DNA of 64,000 bases, from positions 62,001 through 126,000 of the forward strand of contig WNNJ02000628.1 of the NCBI GenBank assembly GCA_012934845.2, given 5' to 3'. A program made the translations under genes and the position numbers. This stretch comes from Pomphorhynchus laevis (lineage: Eukaryota; Acanthocephala; Palaeacanthocephala; Echinorhynchida; Pomphorhynchidae). The notes under the pieces were generated by a model, which saw only the letters and a list, made by a program, of their open reading frames with translations, searched no databases and was not told the origin of the DNA. Position 1 is the first letter of the stretch. Every line of letters begins with the position of its first letter. Below, piece after piece: positions 45,358 through 55,800 of the stretch.

Positions 45358-45688
45358 TGATATAAAATCGTGTTGAAGTCAAAGAAAACGATCCTACAAG
45401 TATAATCTACCTACCAGTCGTGGCTAATATAACTATTTTGTTTTCAATTCATGTAATTATTGTATGCTTTGCTTTCAGCTCCAGGCCGAGAGGCTGCAGT
45501 GGGCATTAATAAATAACTTCTCAGATAATAATTATTGTACTATTTAGAAAAACCTATTATATTTGCATAAAGATCTTTTAACTTAAAAAGCGCCAAAATT
45601 CTCGTTTCTTAAATTGTCGTTAGATTTCAATTCTTTATTATAATTACAAAGCTTTCGTCCTAATGGCGGTAACAAATTATACCTTATT

Positions 45689-46147
45689 TTAGGATGTTAT
45701 TATATAGTTATCCTTTAATTTAGTAAATTCTGTATACATACTTTTATTCATTTTTTCTTTCCTTTTATAATTGTTTGTTATTTTAATTTTATTTTTAATT
45801 TTATCAAATATATAATCTTTCCAAATGTTTATCTTAGATATATTCGAGCTTTCACTATTAATCAGCTTACTAAAGTAATCATTTAAGTTAATATATAACG
45901 AATTGTAAATTTTATTTTTGTCGTTGTTATTATTTAATCGATATTTATACCCTTTTGATAGCAGCTTTCTTAGTTCACAATTTTCAATTAATTCTAGATT
46001 ATGGGTACATATATGTTCATTTATGTTATCAAAACTAAGACTTTTACAATTGCATTCTGTTTCCATTATGTTTCTAATATTATCGTTACATATCGATTTT
46101 AATTCTTTATTATAATTAAAAAATTTTCGTCCTAATGGCGGTAACAA
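45689..46147 (-). pseudogene. PLE-2 finger-region ORF fragment
   Basis: A 152-residue frame: LPPLGRKFFNYNKELKSICN, CNCKSLSFDNINEHICTHNL, ELRKLLSKGYKYRLNNNNDK and FDKIKNKIKITNNYKRKEKM, ending KLKDNYIITS. It directly follows the previous fragment on the element and is duplicated in the copy at 40066-40634. Confidence 0.7.
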
Positions 46148-46150
46148 CTT

Positions 46151-46657
46151 TTACCTTATTTTAGGAATATATTTACTTAAATCTGACCCTATTATTTCTT
46201 TACTTTTAGAATTATTTAAAAGTCTACCTATATTTATGTTATCTATACATTTATTAATGAAGTTTATGGTTAATGTATATTTTCTATTGTTATTATTAAC
46301 ATTTATTGTTCGATTAAGGTATTTTGTATTACAATAACTGTCTATTATACAACTTAACCTATCATATTCGTTAATTAATCTTTGATTTATTAAACAAATG
46401 ATATTTTTAGAAAAACTTCTTATATTTACATAAAGATCTTTTAGCTTATTATATCTTAAAAGTTGTTTTAATATTTCTAATTGTTCATTTAAATACATAT
46501 CTTTTTTAATATTTTTAACTCTATTTTTATTATTCCTTTTATCACCATGACTTCTTTGTTTGCGTTTAACCGGATTATTGTAATATAGTTGTTTATTATG
46601 TATTATTCTACTTTTGCCAATTCCTTGTACCACGTCATTTAATCCTAATGGGTACAT
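46151..46657 (-). pseudogene. PLE-2 amino-terminal ORF fragment
   Basis: A 168-residue frame starting MYPLGLNDVVQGIGKSRIIH, followed by a basic stretch (NNPVKRKQRSHGDKRNNKNR) and LYVNIRSFSKNIICLINQRL. It ends at IPKIR and a stop; the adjoining frame at 45689-46147 continues with LPPLGRKFFNYNKELKSICN and HNLELIENCELRKLLSKGYK, the latter a conserved motif in Penelope-related reverse transcriptases lacking a C-terminal nuclease. No nuclease domain is seen in this family here. Confidence 0.7.
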
Positions 46658-46887
46658 GGAATTGAGCGTTTTAATCCAAAAATCTCATTTTTCTAAAATT
46701 AAGACTTTTATGATTGCATTATGTTTCCATTATGTTTCTAATATTATCGTTACATATTGATTTTAATTCTTTATTATAAGTACAAATTTTTCGTCCTAAT
46801 GGTGGTAGGAGTTTACACCTTATTTTCGGAATATATTTACTTAAATCTGACCCTATTATTTCTTTACTTTTAGAATTATTTAAAAGT

Positions 46888-47163
46888 CTACCTATATTTC
46901 ATGTTATCTATACATTTATTAATGAAGTTTATGGTTAATATATATTTTCTATTGTTATTATTAACATTTATTGTACGATTATAGTATTTTGTATTACAAT
47001 AACTGTCTATTATACAACTTAGCCTATCATAGTCGTTAATTAATTTTTGATTTATTGAACATATGATATCTTTAGAAAAACTTCTTATATTTACATAAAG
47101 ATCTTTTAGCTTATTATCTCTTAAAAGTTGTTTTAATATTTCTAATTGTTCATTTATATACAT
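46888..47163 (-). pseudogene. PLE-2 amino-terminal ORF, tandem unit 2
   Basis: A 91-residue frame, MYINEQLEILKQLLRDNKLK at its start, parallel to part of 46151-46657, confirming the 664-base unit duplication. A third version is at 47477-47761. Confidence 0.65.
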
Positions 47164-47829
47164 ATCTTTTTTAATATTTTTAACTCTATTTTTATTATTT
47201 TTTTATCACCATGACTTCTTGGTTTGCGTTTAACCGGATTACTATAATATAGTTGTTTATTATGTATTATACTACTTCTGCCAATTCCTTGTACCACGTC
47301 ATTTAATCCTAATGGGTACATGGAATTGAGCGTTTTAATCCAAAAATCTCATTTTTCTAAAATTAAGACTTTTATGATTGCATTATGTTTCCATTATGTT
47401 TCTAATATTATCGTTACATATTGATTTTAATTCTTTATTATAATTACAAATTTTTCGTCCTAATGGTGGTAGGAGTTTATACCTTATTTTCAGGAATATA
47501 TTTACTTAAATCTGACCCTATTATTTCTTTACTTTTAGAATTATGTAAAAGTCTACCTATATTTATGTTATCTATATATTTATTATTGAAGTTTATGGTT
47601 AATGTATATTTTCTATTGTTATTATTTACATTTACTGTACGATTATAGTATTTTGTATTGCAATAACTGTCTATTATACAACTTAGCCTATCATAGTCGT
47701 TAATTAATTTTTGATTTATTGAACATATAATATCTTTAGAAAAACTTCTTATATTAAGCAAACGGTAAATAATGATTGGTTATATCATCACTTTAGGGAA
47801 ATGAAGTACATTATGTAAGGATAACTAGG

Positions 47830-48690
47830 AAGCTTTTATAGGCGGATGTGGATTAAAGGGTCTTACAAGCTTTTTAGTTTTGATGCAAACTAAATGACAA
47901 TACAAATGTTAAATGAACGCCAAAGTATTTATACGAGTTGATTAATTGTATGACTTGAGTGTTTAACAATAACTTGTTAGTTTGCACAAGGTGACCACCA
48001 CTACCGAATTGGGTTTTTAGTGTCAACAGTAAGATCGTTTTGCAAACAGTAAACGTGAAGTTGGTCATGCATGGTCTTTAGAATTGTTATGAATTCGGAG
48101 ATTATTATGAGGTCATCGGCGAAAACAATGATTTTTGATTGGATATGTGTCTTTTTAAAAATAAGGACAGCTCTCATATAAACAATGATAAAAGGAGCGG
48201 GCTAAATGGGTTGTCTTGTAATATTCCTTTATGTTAAGTAATTGATTTAGATATAGATAGGATGTCGAATATGCGTATTTTATCGGGTGACAGAAACCGA
48301 AGTGTTGTGTCGAGGAATGTTCCAGATATGTTGTACTGGACTTTGAGTTTATTATTGATGATGACGATATCGCAGTAAGCGTTTTAATCACCTACTCATT
48401 TGTAAAGTAACTTCATGATTTATTGCTTCCTCGAAAAGGCGGTAAATTGTTAATTTAGCAAGTTAGTTTGATATATAAAGTACATATTGAAGAAGTTTAT
48501 GCGAAAGAAACAGAGGACTATCAAAACGACAAATTGAAATGTTGGTAATCACGGCCCCATTATGAGATGAGCTTAATTTCCACGGAAACTTTTCGGAGTT
48601 ATTCAATTCAAGGATCTCAACTTGCTTATTAGCTTAACTGAATTTTGGGATATTTAGCTTTTCAGAATGTGAGATGCGAATTTGAGATTA
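47830..48690 (-). mobile_element. LINE-B fragment, antisense, internally deleted
   Basis: Minus-strand pieces match LINE-B: FGSGGHLVQTNKLLLN and NSYKYFGVHLTFVLSFSL (LINE-B RRGGHLARTDKLSLNNQPIE, YKYLGVHLTSTWSF), and the 48155-48391 frame with LNIKEYYKTTHLARSF. Near 48580-48680 the sequence matches LINE-B around 43160-43560. Segments between are missing. Confidence 0.7.
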
Positions 48691-48765
48691 AATTTTATAA
48701 TAATGAAAAAATTTATTTATTAAAAATGGCGTCTCTCAACAGTGGGAAAATCGTTAAAAAACAAA

Positions 48766-49094
48766 AGTTAACCGGGATCTTTTCCGTTATACTGACTTTG
48801 TCGTAGCGAAATAAAAATGTGCTAAAATAGGGAAATTGTAAGTACTCTTTCAACTGACAATTTTTTTTGGGAGAAACAAGCACAAATTTAAATATTTAAA
48901 TTAAAAAAAATAAATATCTAATTTTTTTAAATTTTAAGCTAATTAAATATTTTTTTTTAATTTAAATATTTAAATTTGTGCTTGTTTCTCCCAAAAAAAT
49001 TGTCAGTTGAAAGAGTACTTACAATTCCCCTATTTTAGCACATTCTTATTTTGCTACGACTAAGTCAGTATAACGGAAACGATCCGTTAACCGT
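48766..49094. mobile_element. Palindromic MITE with about 150-bp arms
   Basis: A long near-perfect inverted repeat. The left arm starts AGTTAACCGGGATC and TTTCCGTTATACTGACTT; the right arm ends with the complementary AAGTCAGTATAACGGAAACG and GATCCGTTAACC. Inner arms include AATTGTCAGTTGAAAGAGTA and TTAAATTTGTGCTTGTTTCT. Arms differ at only a few positions, so the insertion is fairly young. It has no coding capacity. Confidence 0.8.
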
Positions 49095-49199
49095 AACAAC
49101 AAATATTGTAAAAATAGGAACGTGTGCATCAATAAAATTAGGTAAATAACAACTATACCATATAATATAGCATGATCAATCTTCAGACAACCAACCAAA

Positions 49200-49700
49200 C
49201 GCCCAACCATCCATAAAACGGATAAATATCAACACGTAAAAAATCAATATCGAAGTGCATGGTAGTACACAAACAGTCAAAAATTATGGAAAATATCTTA
49301 TGAGGCTCACCAAATTAAACCCGTGGAAAACATAAAGAGAATTAAGCGAGAATATGTTACGAATTAATTGAAGAAAAATTCGTTTTACATAGGCGTTATT
49401 ATTAAGCTGAGATATCACCATAGTCCGATTTACTGACTCAAAGCCTTGCAAAATTTATAAAGATGCCATATAGAAATGATTCTAAAGTGTTTTAAAAAAC
49501 TAGTTATTTTCGAGTTTCATTGCATCAATGGTAGTTATATTACTGCGGAAACCAAACTGTTCATGAATTAGTCACAGGCTTGTATTAAGCGCTACGCCAG
49601 CACCAGGTTAAGAAACTTATAAGCTCAAAAGAGCGATACCTTTGTATATGACTTTGATAATGCTATCTTTCTAATAAGTAAGTATAGGGTTACCGTTTAG
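49200..49700 (-). pseudogene. Jockey-like LINE reverse transcriptase fragment
   Basis: Reading the minus strand near 49500-49570 gives HEQFGFRSNITTIDAMKLEN, the conserved HEQFGFRxxHST segment of many LINE reverse transcriptases, then GFESVNRTMVI near 49430 in place of the FDxVxH motif. Many stops; short and old. Confidence 0.5.
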
Positions 49701-49759
49701 GAGAAACATAAAAATAAAGTCCAATAATTCGAGATCACTAAAAATGATGATTATAACAT

Positions 49760-49865
49760 AGCAGTTATGATAACATGGCAGTTCCTCCTGATAACCTCTA
49801 ATCCTTATTCTGATACATCGTATGTTATTCATTTGTCAATTCATAATAATTGACTTATCTGATGA
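49760..49865 (-). repeat. PLE-2 terminal repeat, copy e (reverse, partial)
   Basis: GCAGTTCCTCCTGATAACCT, CTTATTCTGATACATCGTAT and GTCAATTCATAATAATTGAC match the conserved part of the terminal repeat in reverse. Confidence 0.65.
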
Positions 49866-50411
49866 TAATTATGATGATTGATATTAGTTAAAAAATGATT
49901 ATTTACTCATAGAGTGAAGTTTAATTATTATTAAGTTTAAAATTAATTATTAAACTTTATAGCTTCATTAATCAATAAATAATTTATAAATTCAATAAAT
50001 TAGCTATTAGATTTGCAACAAATTAATATTTAATATTATAAATTAAAATTATATAATATAAAAGAATTTAAATTACAAAACTTTATAAAGCTTGACTGTA
50101 TAAAACTCTTAAAATTTTGATAAGCCATAAAATAATAATGGTCAAAATAATAATGTTGTTGCATACATATTAGTTACATGCGATAATGTCAAGAAAATCC
50201 ATATACATCAGATACATTTCAAAATAATGACAAGTCAAAAACGGCAATCTTAGTTCCTATTAAAAACATATAAGACTTTCTTCTGTGGTTTTATCTGTTT
50301 AGAATCTCGTATATGACTGTTTCGTACTTAGATGTTTGCTTGATATATAATTAGCCACGATAAAATTTTTATATTCTAAAATCATATCAAACCTTTTATT
50401 ATTTCATTTAG
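49866..50411. other. Intronic AT-rich stretch before exon 2 of the transporter
   Basis: AT-rich, no gene; ends with the pyrimidine-rich acceptor TTTTATTATTTCATTTAG. Confidence 0.5.
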
Positions 50412-50587
50412 CAAATGCTATCAGATTTAGTGCTGTGTTCATTGCTTACAAAAGACCTGTTGAACAGGTGATGTACCTAAATTTTATTATGGTATTCTTG
50501 CTGTGTGCCAGTATGTACATGTTAGTCTGTGCAGTTTTTAGTCCATGTCCACCATTGATAAATACAACTTCGGGAGCGTTTCTTGCG
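50412..50587 (+). CDS. SLC52A3: Riboflavin transporter (SLC52 family), second coding exon
   Basis: Completes a split Thr codon and encodes about 58 residues: NAIRFSAVFIAYKRPVEQVM, then YLNFIMVFLLCASMYMLVCA and VFSPCPPLINTTSGAFLA. The FSPCPPL piece corresponds to the conserved SPCPLL of vertebrate SLC52A3. The exon ends GCG|GTAAGA, phase 0, followed by a 50-base intron. Confidence 0.9.
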
Positions 50588-50637
50588 GTAAGACAAATGA
50601 AAAAAATACACTATTCGAATTATTAAATTTGTTTTAG

Positions 50638-50886
50638 TCATTCTGTTTAATATCAGTAGACTATTTCTCAACTTACATGAGAAGTTGTATTATTAGAAGA
50701 ATTTCCTTCCACGGAGGCAACATTCTGGTCACATGTGCAATGATAACGAAATTCGGAGTTCTACTAGGAGCTATTGTTTCTACCAGTCTTGTACAGAAAA
50801 CAAATCTCTTTTTAGCAAGAAGGTTTTGCAGTCCTTTATCCGATCAGTGTCAAGATTATCGTTCACGGTTTCTTCCAGCATCATGA
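50638..50886 (+). CDS. SLC52A3: Riboflavin transporter (SLC52 family), last coding exon
   Basis: Begins after TTTGTTTTAG and encodes 82 residues to TGA: SFCLISVDYFSTYMRSCIIR, GGNILVTCAMITKFGVLLGA, IVSTSLVQKTNLFLARRFC. These match the last two membrane helices of the family (…[20 protein letters not shown]…LFSSADFC). The short intron (50588-50637) keeps phase 0. No strong AATAAA signal is seen close to the stop. Confidence 0.9.
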   Translation, partial: SFCLISVDYFSTYMRSCIIRRISFHGGNILVTCAMITKFGVLLGAIVSTSLVQKTNLFLARRFCSPLSDQCQDYRSRFLPAS

Positions 50887-50889
50887 TAT

Positions 50890-51240
50890 TAAGTTTTTCA
50901 TTTTTGTTATATTTTTTATTGAAATTTATAAAACATGAATAGATTGTATTAATGTTCTAAAATGCAAAATTAAAAGGCATACTTTGCTGCGTTTTTACAA
51001 CATTTTATTTTTGTTTTATTACATTTCAAGTTTTGTTGCGTTTACGTTGTCCTTTTGTTGATTATTCTAAGAAAAATGCTTTCGTAAATTATCTAAAATC
51101 AATATTAAACCTGACTAAAACGTAATTAGCATATTCTTATCTTATTCTGAAAGGAGTTCAGAGTAAGATAAACATCCGCTAATATTTACTAATTTGTAAA
51201 GCTGCAAAAATCGATAGTTCATGTAATAATAACTTTCTCT
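50890..51240. other. Downstream region of the transporter
   Basis: T-rich 3' flank; no gene or strong polyadenylation signal seen. Confidence 0.4.
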
Positions 51241-51930
51241 TATTTCATATAGTGATCGATATCCTTAATAACTCGCTTAAATTTTATTGAATTCCAATAA
51301 AACATAGATTAAGATATTAATCGAAATCGTAAAAATTAAAATTTTATGGATATAATTTGTATTTTTAAAAATATTTATACATTTTTTAGAATATTAATCA
51401 AGTATAATTTGTATTTCATATAATAATCGACATCGTTGATATATTTCTTGAAATATTAATCGAGTATAATTAATGTATTTTTGAAATATTAATTGATATC
51501 ATTAATTTATCCCATAATTTATGTACCTATTTGAATATTAATCGATATCATTAATATCTTTCTTGACGTATTAATCGATATAATTTATGTATTTCTAAAA
51601 TATTACTCAATATTTATGATATATTTCTTGAAATTTTTATTAAATATCTTTTATATAATAGATGATCTACTTTTCCCGTCAATTTATATTCTGATTGAAG
51701 AGATCAGGAAGACTAAACAGCATAACATGACTGTGCTGTTTCTTCAAAATTTCTTAAAATATTCACCGATATCATTGATGTCTTTCTTCAAATATTAATC
51801 GAATAAAATTGATGTATTTCTAAAATATTAATCGGTATCATTTATATATTTCTTAAAATATTAATAGTATATAATTTATGTATTTCTTTAAATATTAATC
51901 GATATCGTATATATATTTCTTAAAATAAGT
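51241..51930. repeat. Minisatellite, about 30-33-bp unit
   Basis: Repeated words AATATTAATCGATATCATTT and ATGTATTTCTTAAAATATTA alternate through the block, with variable spacing of 30-33 bases or its multiple. The middle (about 51655-51760) is interrupted by non-repeat DNA. Confidence 0.7.
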
Positions 51931-52699
51931 CAAATGAGTCATCATTAATGACTTTTAATGACACATCAAAAAGTCATCATTATAATTGAAGCTGGTAATG
52001 CTAAATTGCCAACTTTGAAGGTGGAATATTTGTCCTCACTATCTTCTTCAAATTACTTATTGTCAAATGACGTCTTCGAACTTATTTAAAACGCTGTTGA
52101 CTTTAGTGGACCTTAATCATTTATTTGTTTAATAAATCTGTCAAGTTTTACTGTATATTTTCTCATACGATAAAAATAAACTGCAGTACTGTGACAGCGC
52201 TGAATACCTAAGAGAAACAATTCCGACAGCTGCAGACAAATGACTACAAAAAAACGACAACAGACTCGACAGATAGAGCATTTTAAAATATCAATTTAAA
52301 AATTACAATATTCGTCGTTATTTTATTGCCAGATTTATTTGATGACATGATAATTGACCAAATTAATAATTATTCATTCTTATTTTTTACTTGTGATAAT
52401 GAATTGTGATTGCTAAAATATCAATTTAAATGTCAAATTAAAAATAAATATAACGTTATATTTAATTTAAATTAATCAAATAATTATCGAGATTATTAAT
52501 GATCAAAATAATAATTTTTAATTTTCAATGTTAGTGATAATGAATTGTGATTGCTAAAACATTATTCTACAGGAAATTCGTGATGAATCTCGATTTTTAA
52601 TTGCTAAATAAAACAATGATCTTGCGAAATAATTGAATTAATTCTGGAATTAATCTGATATTTACTAAATCAAATAAAAAATTTGATTTTAAATATATC
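51931..52699. other. AT-rich region with decayed members of the 136-bp repeat
   Basis: No gene. The words GTGATAATGAATTGTGATTG near 52395 and 52535 match the 136-bp array at 53930-54440, so it probably holds old members of that satellite. Confidence 0.5.
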
Positions 52700-52935
52700 A
52701 AAATATTACTACTGATAGCATATCAGTTTCACCTGATGACCTCTAATCCTTATTTTAAATACATCGTCTGTTATTTATTAGTCAATTCATAAAAATGACT
52801 TTTTAAATTTCAATTTTTTATTTTAACTCGATATAAATTATAGAAAATCTAAAAACAATTATTAATTTTATTATTTAATTATTAAATTTTGATTTAGCAT
52901 TATTATGTTTTGTTTATTTTATATATAAATTGTAT
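52700..52935 (-). repeat. PLE-2 terminal repeat, copy f (reverse)
   Basis: CACCTGATGACCTCTAATCC, GTCTGTTATTTATTAGTCAA and TAGCATTATTATGTTTTGTT match the reverse complement of copies a and d over about 230 bases. Confidence 0.75.
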
Positions 52936-53929
52936 AAATTATGTATTATTTATGAATAATATTTATTTTATTATTTATAAAATATGTATACTCGGTAATC
53001 TGATCTGATTTGTTCGAGACAAGTTATTATTGATCTATGGACTTTGCTTTACCGGTAATATAGCATCTGTCAGAAATACTGAAACTGTGTTCTTGATCTG
53101 TAAATAATCCCATCGATATATGCAAGTTTTCACAGCATGTGTAAACTTATATAAATAAGAATTCTTGTCAGGAATCGCTATATAAATTGTATAACATCTT
53201 ATATAATTATTAATGATTTTTAATTATTTATTTTTATTTTTAATTTATAAATAATAAAAAATAAGTAAAATCAGTTATCTGAACTGTTTGTTCTACTGAC
53301 AAGTCATTATTGACATGTGGACTTTGTTTTTCCGGTAATATAATCTCTGTCAGCATAGAACATAAGTATATGAATAGAACACATATATACAGAATATAAG
53401 ATTTATACATACTTTCGAAATATAAGATTAATCAAGTAATTAATTAATTAAAATGCAGAATTTTAATTATAACATCTAGCAGAAATACTGAATTAATGTA
53501 TTCTTGAACAACATTATTTTTTGGTTAATTTTCAAGCAAGTTTGATGATTTTTTCTTTTTCTTAAATTTTATAATATAAAAATAATATTCCTCCTTATTT
53601 AATTTTAAGATAAAAAAATTGACAAATTTATGAAATAATTTTGTTAATATTAATATTTAATGTATGTTGAATAATTATAAAGATAATAATCAAAATACAT
53701 CAAATATTAATATAATATTAATATAATATTATAATATTATAATTAATATTATAATATTATATAATATTAATATCAATATATATATTAATATATATATTAA
53801 ATATATATTATTAATCATAATATATTTCAATATATTTGTAACGATAAATTGTGATTTCTAAAACATCAATAAAAAAGTGTAATATTCCTAATTGTTTAAT
53901 TGCTAAATAAAAACAACAATATTGCCAAA
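52936..53929. other. AT-rich region with a diverged duplication
   Basis: A segment near 52985-53075 (GGACTTTGCTTTACCGGTAATATAG) recurs near 53270-53360 (GGACTTTGTTTTTCCGGTAATATAA). The rest is AT-rich with an (AT/TATTAA)n palindromic patch at 53700-53830. No gene. Confidence 0.5.
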
Positions 53930-54440
53930 TTAATGAATTAATTAGATTTTAATAAATTCAAATTTAATTAATTTATATTCTATTTGAATTAAGGAATAAA
54001 GAGATAATGATCAAAATAATAATTTTTGACATTCAATGTGTTTGATAATGAATTGTGGTTTGTAATTGCTGAATTAATTAGATTTTAATAAATTCAAATT
54101 TAATTAATTTATATTCAATTTGAATTAAGGAATAAAGAGATAATGATCAAAATAATAATTTTTGACATTTAATGTTTGTGATAATGAATTGTGATTTGTA
54201 ATTGCTGAATTAATTAGATTTTAATAAATTCAAATTTAATTAATTTATATTCTATTTGAATTAAGGAATAAAGAGATAATGATCAAAATAATATTTTTTG
54301 ACATTTAATGTTTGTGATAATGAATTGTGATTTGTAATTGCGGAATCAATTAGATTTTAATAAATTCAAATTTAATTAATTTATATTCAATTTGAATTAA
54401 GGAATAAAGAGATAATGATCAATAATTGTGATTTACAAAA
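53930..54440. repeat. Satellite array, 136-bp period
   Basis: GAATTAATTAGATTTTAATA starts at 53935, 54071 and 54207, and a variant (GAATCAATTAGATTTT) at 54343, exactly 136 bases apart. Each unit also holds GGAATAAAGAGATAATGATC. About 3.7 copies, highly alike. Confidence 0.88.
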
Positions 54441-54514
54441 CATCCATTTAAAGGAAAGTCCTAGTATTCCTCGTTATTTAATTGCAAAACAACTAATTAA
54501 TTTGACAAGTTAAA

Positions 54515-54645
54515 TTACTTGTTCCTGATGACCTCTAATCCTTATTCTTGTATATCGTCTGTTATTTATTAGTCAATTTATGAAAATTGAATTTTATTTT
54601 AAATTTCAATTTTTTATTTTAACTTGATATAAATACAATTCCGCG
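54515..54645 (-). repeat. PLE-2 terminal repeat, copy g (reverse, partial)
   Basis: TTCCTGATGACCTCTAATCC, CGTCTGTTATTTATTAGTCA and the AT-rich continuation match the reverse complement of the terminal repeat. Confidence 0.7.
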
Positions 54646-54829
54646 ACAGTGAAAAGGTAAATTTAAACTCAAAGATAAATTCAACAATAAATTGTTCAAC
54701 TCTTTTTACAAGTACAAAGAATTTTCTCTTTTGCTAAAGAGATCACACACTCGAATAAAACACTTATTGATTATGTTTACACATAGAATGGATTATATGC
54801 GCATATCTCACATGTGCGGTGTCCGCGTT

Positions 54830-55543
54830 TTACTCGTCATCTGATCCGTCACCGTCCTCTTCATCGTAACACTCTTCTTCATCATCGTCTGAATCAGAAT
54901 CCGCAGTATTTCCACTGCACTGAATCACTCCGGGATTCGATTCATCCTCGGCTTCGCTATCATCATCGTCCTCGTCAATTATGGCTACACTGTCACGAGA
55001 GCTTTCATCTTCTTTACCTGCTGAATTGTCAGCTTTAGAAGTGCCATACCCGTCCTCAGTATCGTCTTCGTATTGCTCATCGTCCAATTCCTCCTCATCC
55101 TCTTCATCATCTTCCTCGTCGGCATCCACCTCGTAGACTTCGTCCTCCTCGTCATCTACTGGATCTTGGTATGGTTTGGCTAAACCATTCACTGATAAAC
55201 CGTTACTGTGATTGACACCGATATCTTCGTCTGCTACTGTTCGCGGTCGCACCCCATTTGTATCTTCACTTGCCGCATTTTCTGCCATCGTCTGAATTCC
55301 TTTCTTATCAGATTTCTTCAACTTGGAAGGAGGCTCCGCGGTTTCGGCAACGTCGGATCCGGCTGTCTCACAGGCCTCAGATTTATCCAACTGTCGCTTT
55401 GTGGGCGATACTCTGCTCTCACCGTCGGTACAGAGACTCGTTGACTGATCTGCATCTTGCTTTCCGTCGCGTGTTTGTTCAGAAGGCAAGGCAGAACTGT
55501 TAGGATTCTGTTTTTGCTGATGATCAGATAGTTTAAAAGACAT
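54830..55543 (-). CDS. Acidic, probably nuclear protein of unknown family
   Basis: A single-exon gene of 237 residues. The ATG at 55543 is preferred to an upstream in-frame ATG (55555) because its context AAAATGTC is better. The amino half is polar, with lysine-rich NLS-like pieces (SPTKRQLDKSE, PPSKLKKSDKKG). From about residue 125 to the end it is dominated by Asp and Glu (ADEEDDEEDEEELDDEQYED, DSDSDDDEEECYDEEDGDGS). This resembles histone chaperones and prothymosin-like proteins in composition only; I do not recognise a domain. Codon use and composition are far less AT-rich than the surroundings, which supports a real host gene. No intron is needed. Confidence 0.7.
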   Translation of the reverse strand: MSFKLSDHQQKQNPNSSALPSEQTRDGKQDADQSTSLCTDGESRVSPTKRQLDKSEACETAGSDVAETAEPPSKLKKSDKKGIQTMAENAASEDTNGVRPRTVADEDIGVNHSNGLSVNGLAKPYQDPVDDEEDEVYEVDADEEDDEEDEEELDDEQYEDDTEDGYGTSKADNSAGKEDESSRDSVAIIDEDDDDSEAEDESNPGVIQCSGNTADSDSDDDEEECYDEEDGDGSDDE

Positions 55544-55800
55544 TTTCGAAATCACAACTTTTTAAAAGCTATTTCTTCGTCTACCTCTTAATTCTGCAGC
55601 TTAAAAGTTACTTCTCTTCTGTCACCGGTTTCAAATCTCTTCTCGTTAACTGTTTTCTCAATTTCTCTCTGTATGCTCTCTCTCTTTTCTATGCAATGCC
55701 TAGTAACTCTCTCTCTATTAGACTATTGCTGCACTAGTTTGTAACACTACGTATTTGCTGTTGCTGCTGCTTGATGTGCAAATATGTTGTGAAAATTTCT
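55544..55800 (-). promoter_or_regulatory. Probable 5' UTR and promoter of the acidic-protein gene
   Basis: GA-rich on the coding strand (TCTCTCTC runs on the plus strand at about 55670-55730). No clear TATA element in a fixed place; assignment is by position. Confidence 0.35.

Larger units (their letters stand above)
41105..45510 (+). mobile_element. LINE-B, two-ORF LINE inserted within PLE-2 sequence
   Basis: A plus-strand LINE of about 4.4 kb. ORF1 lies in 41165-42348 and ORF2 in 42367-45357. The 3' end has GGCCGAGAGGCTGCAGTGG and a TAATAAATAA tail near 45510. A palindromic microsatellite of GGAATTATTGG words (41108-41158) marks the 5' junction. PLE-2 sequence flanks both sides. Both ORFs carry frameshifts, so it is inactive. 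A partial antisense copy lies at 47830-48690. The clade is uncertain; the APE endonuclease and carboxyl CCHC put it in the CR1/I range. Confidence 0.8.
45545..47765 (-). mobile_element. PLE-2 tandem 5' units, period 664 bp
   Basis: Three repeated blocks of the amino-terminal coding region of PLE-2 on the minus strand, with matching points at 46621 and 47285 (TTCCTTGTACCACGTCATTT), i.e. 664 bases apart; a further partial block begins upstream in the same phase (about 45990). A rearranged scrap lies at 45545-45690. Partial tandem copies at the 5' side are a known habit of Penelope-like elements. Copies differ by scattered substitutions, and the right end is cut at about 47765 by unrelated sequence and LINE-B. 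Confidence 0.75.
36558..50411 (+). other. 13.85-kb intron of the riboflavin transporter gene
   Basis: Donor GTAAGT at 36558, acceptor ATTTCATTTAG at 50411, phase 1. The split codon A+CA gives Thr, and the joined host protein aligns to SLC52 proteins without a gap at this point. The intron is filled by PLE-2 copies, LINE-B, a MITE and other repeats, which explains its size against the 50-bp intron further on. Confidence 0.85.
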
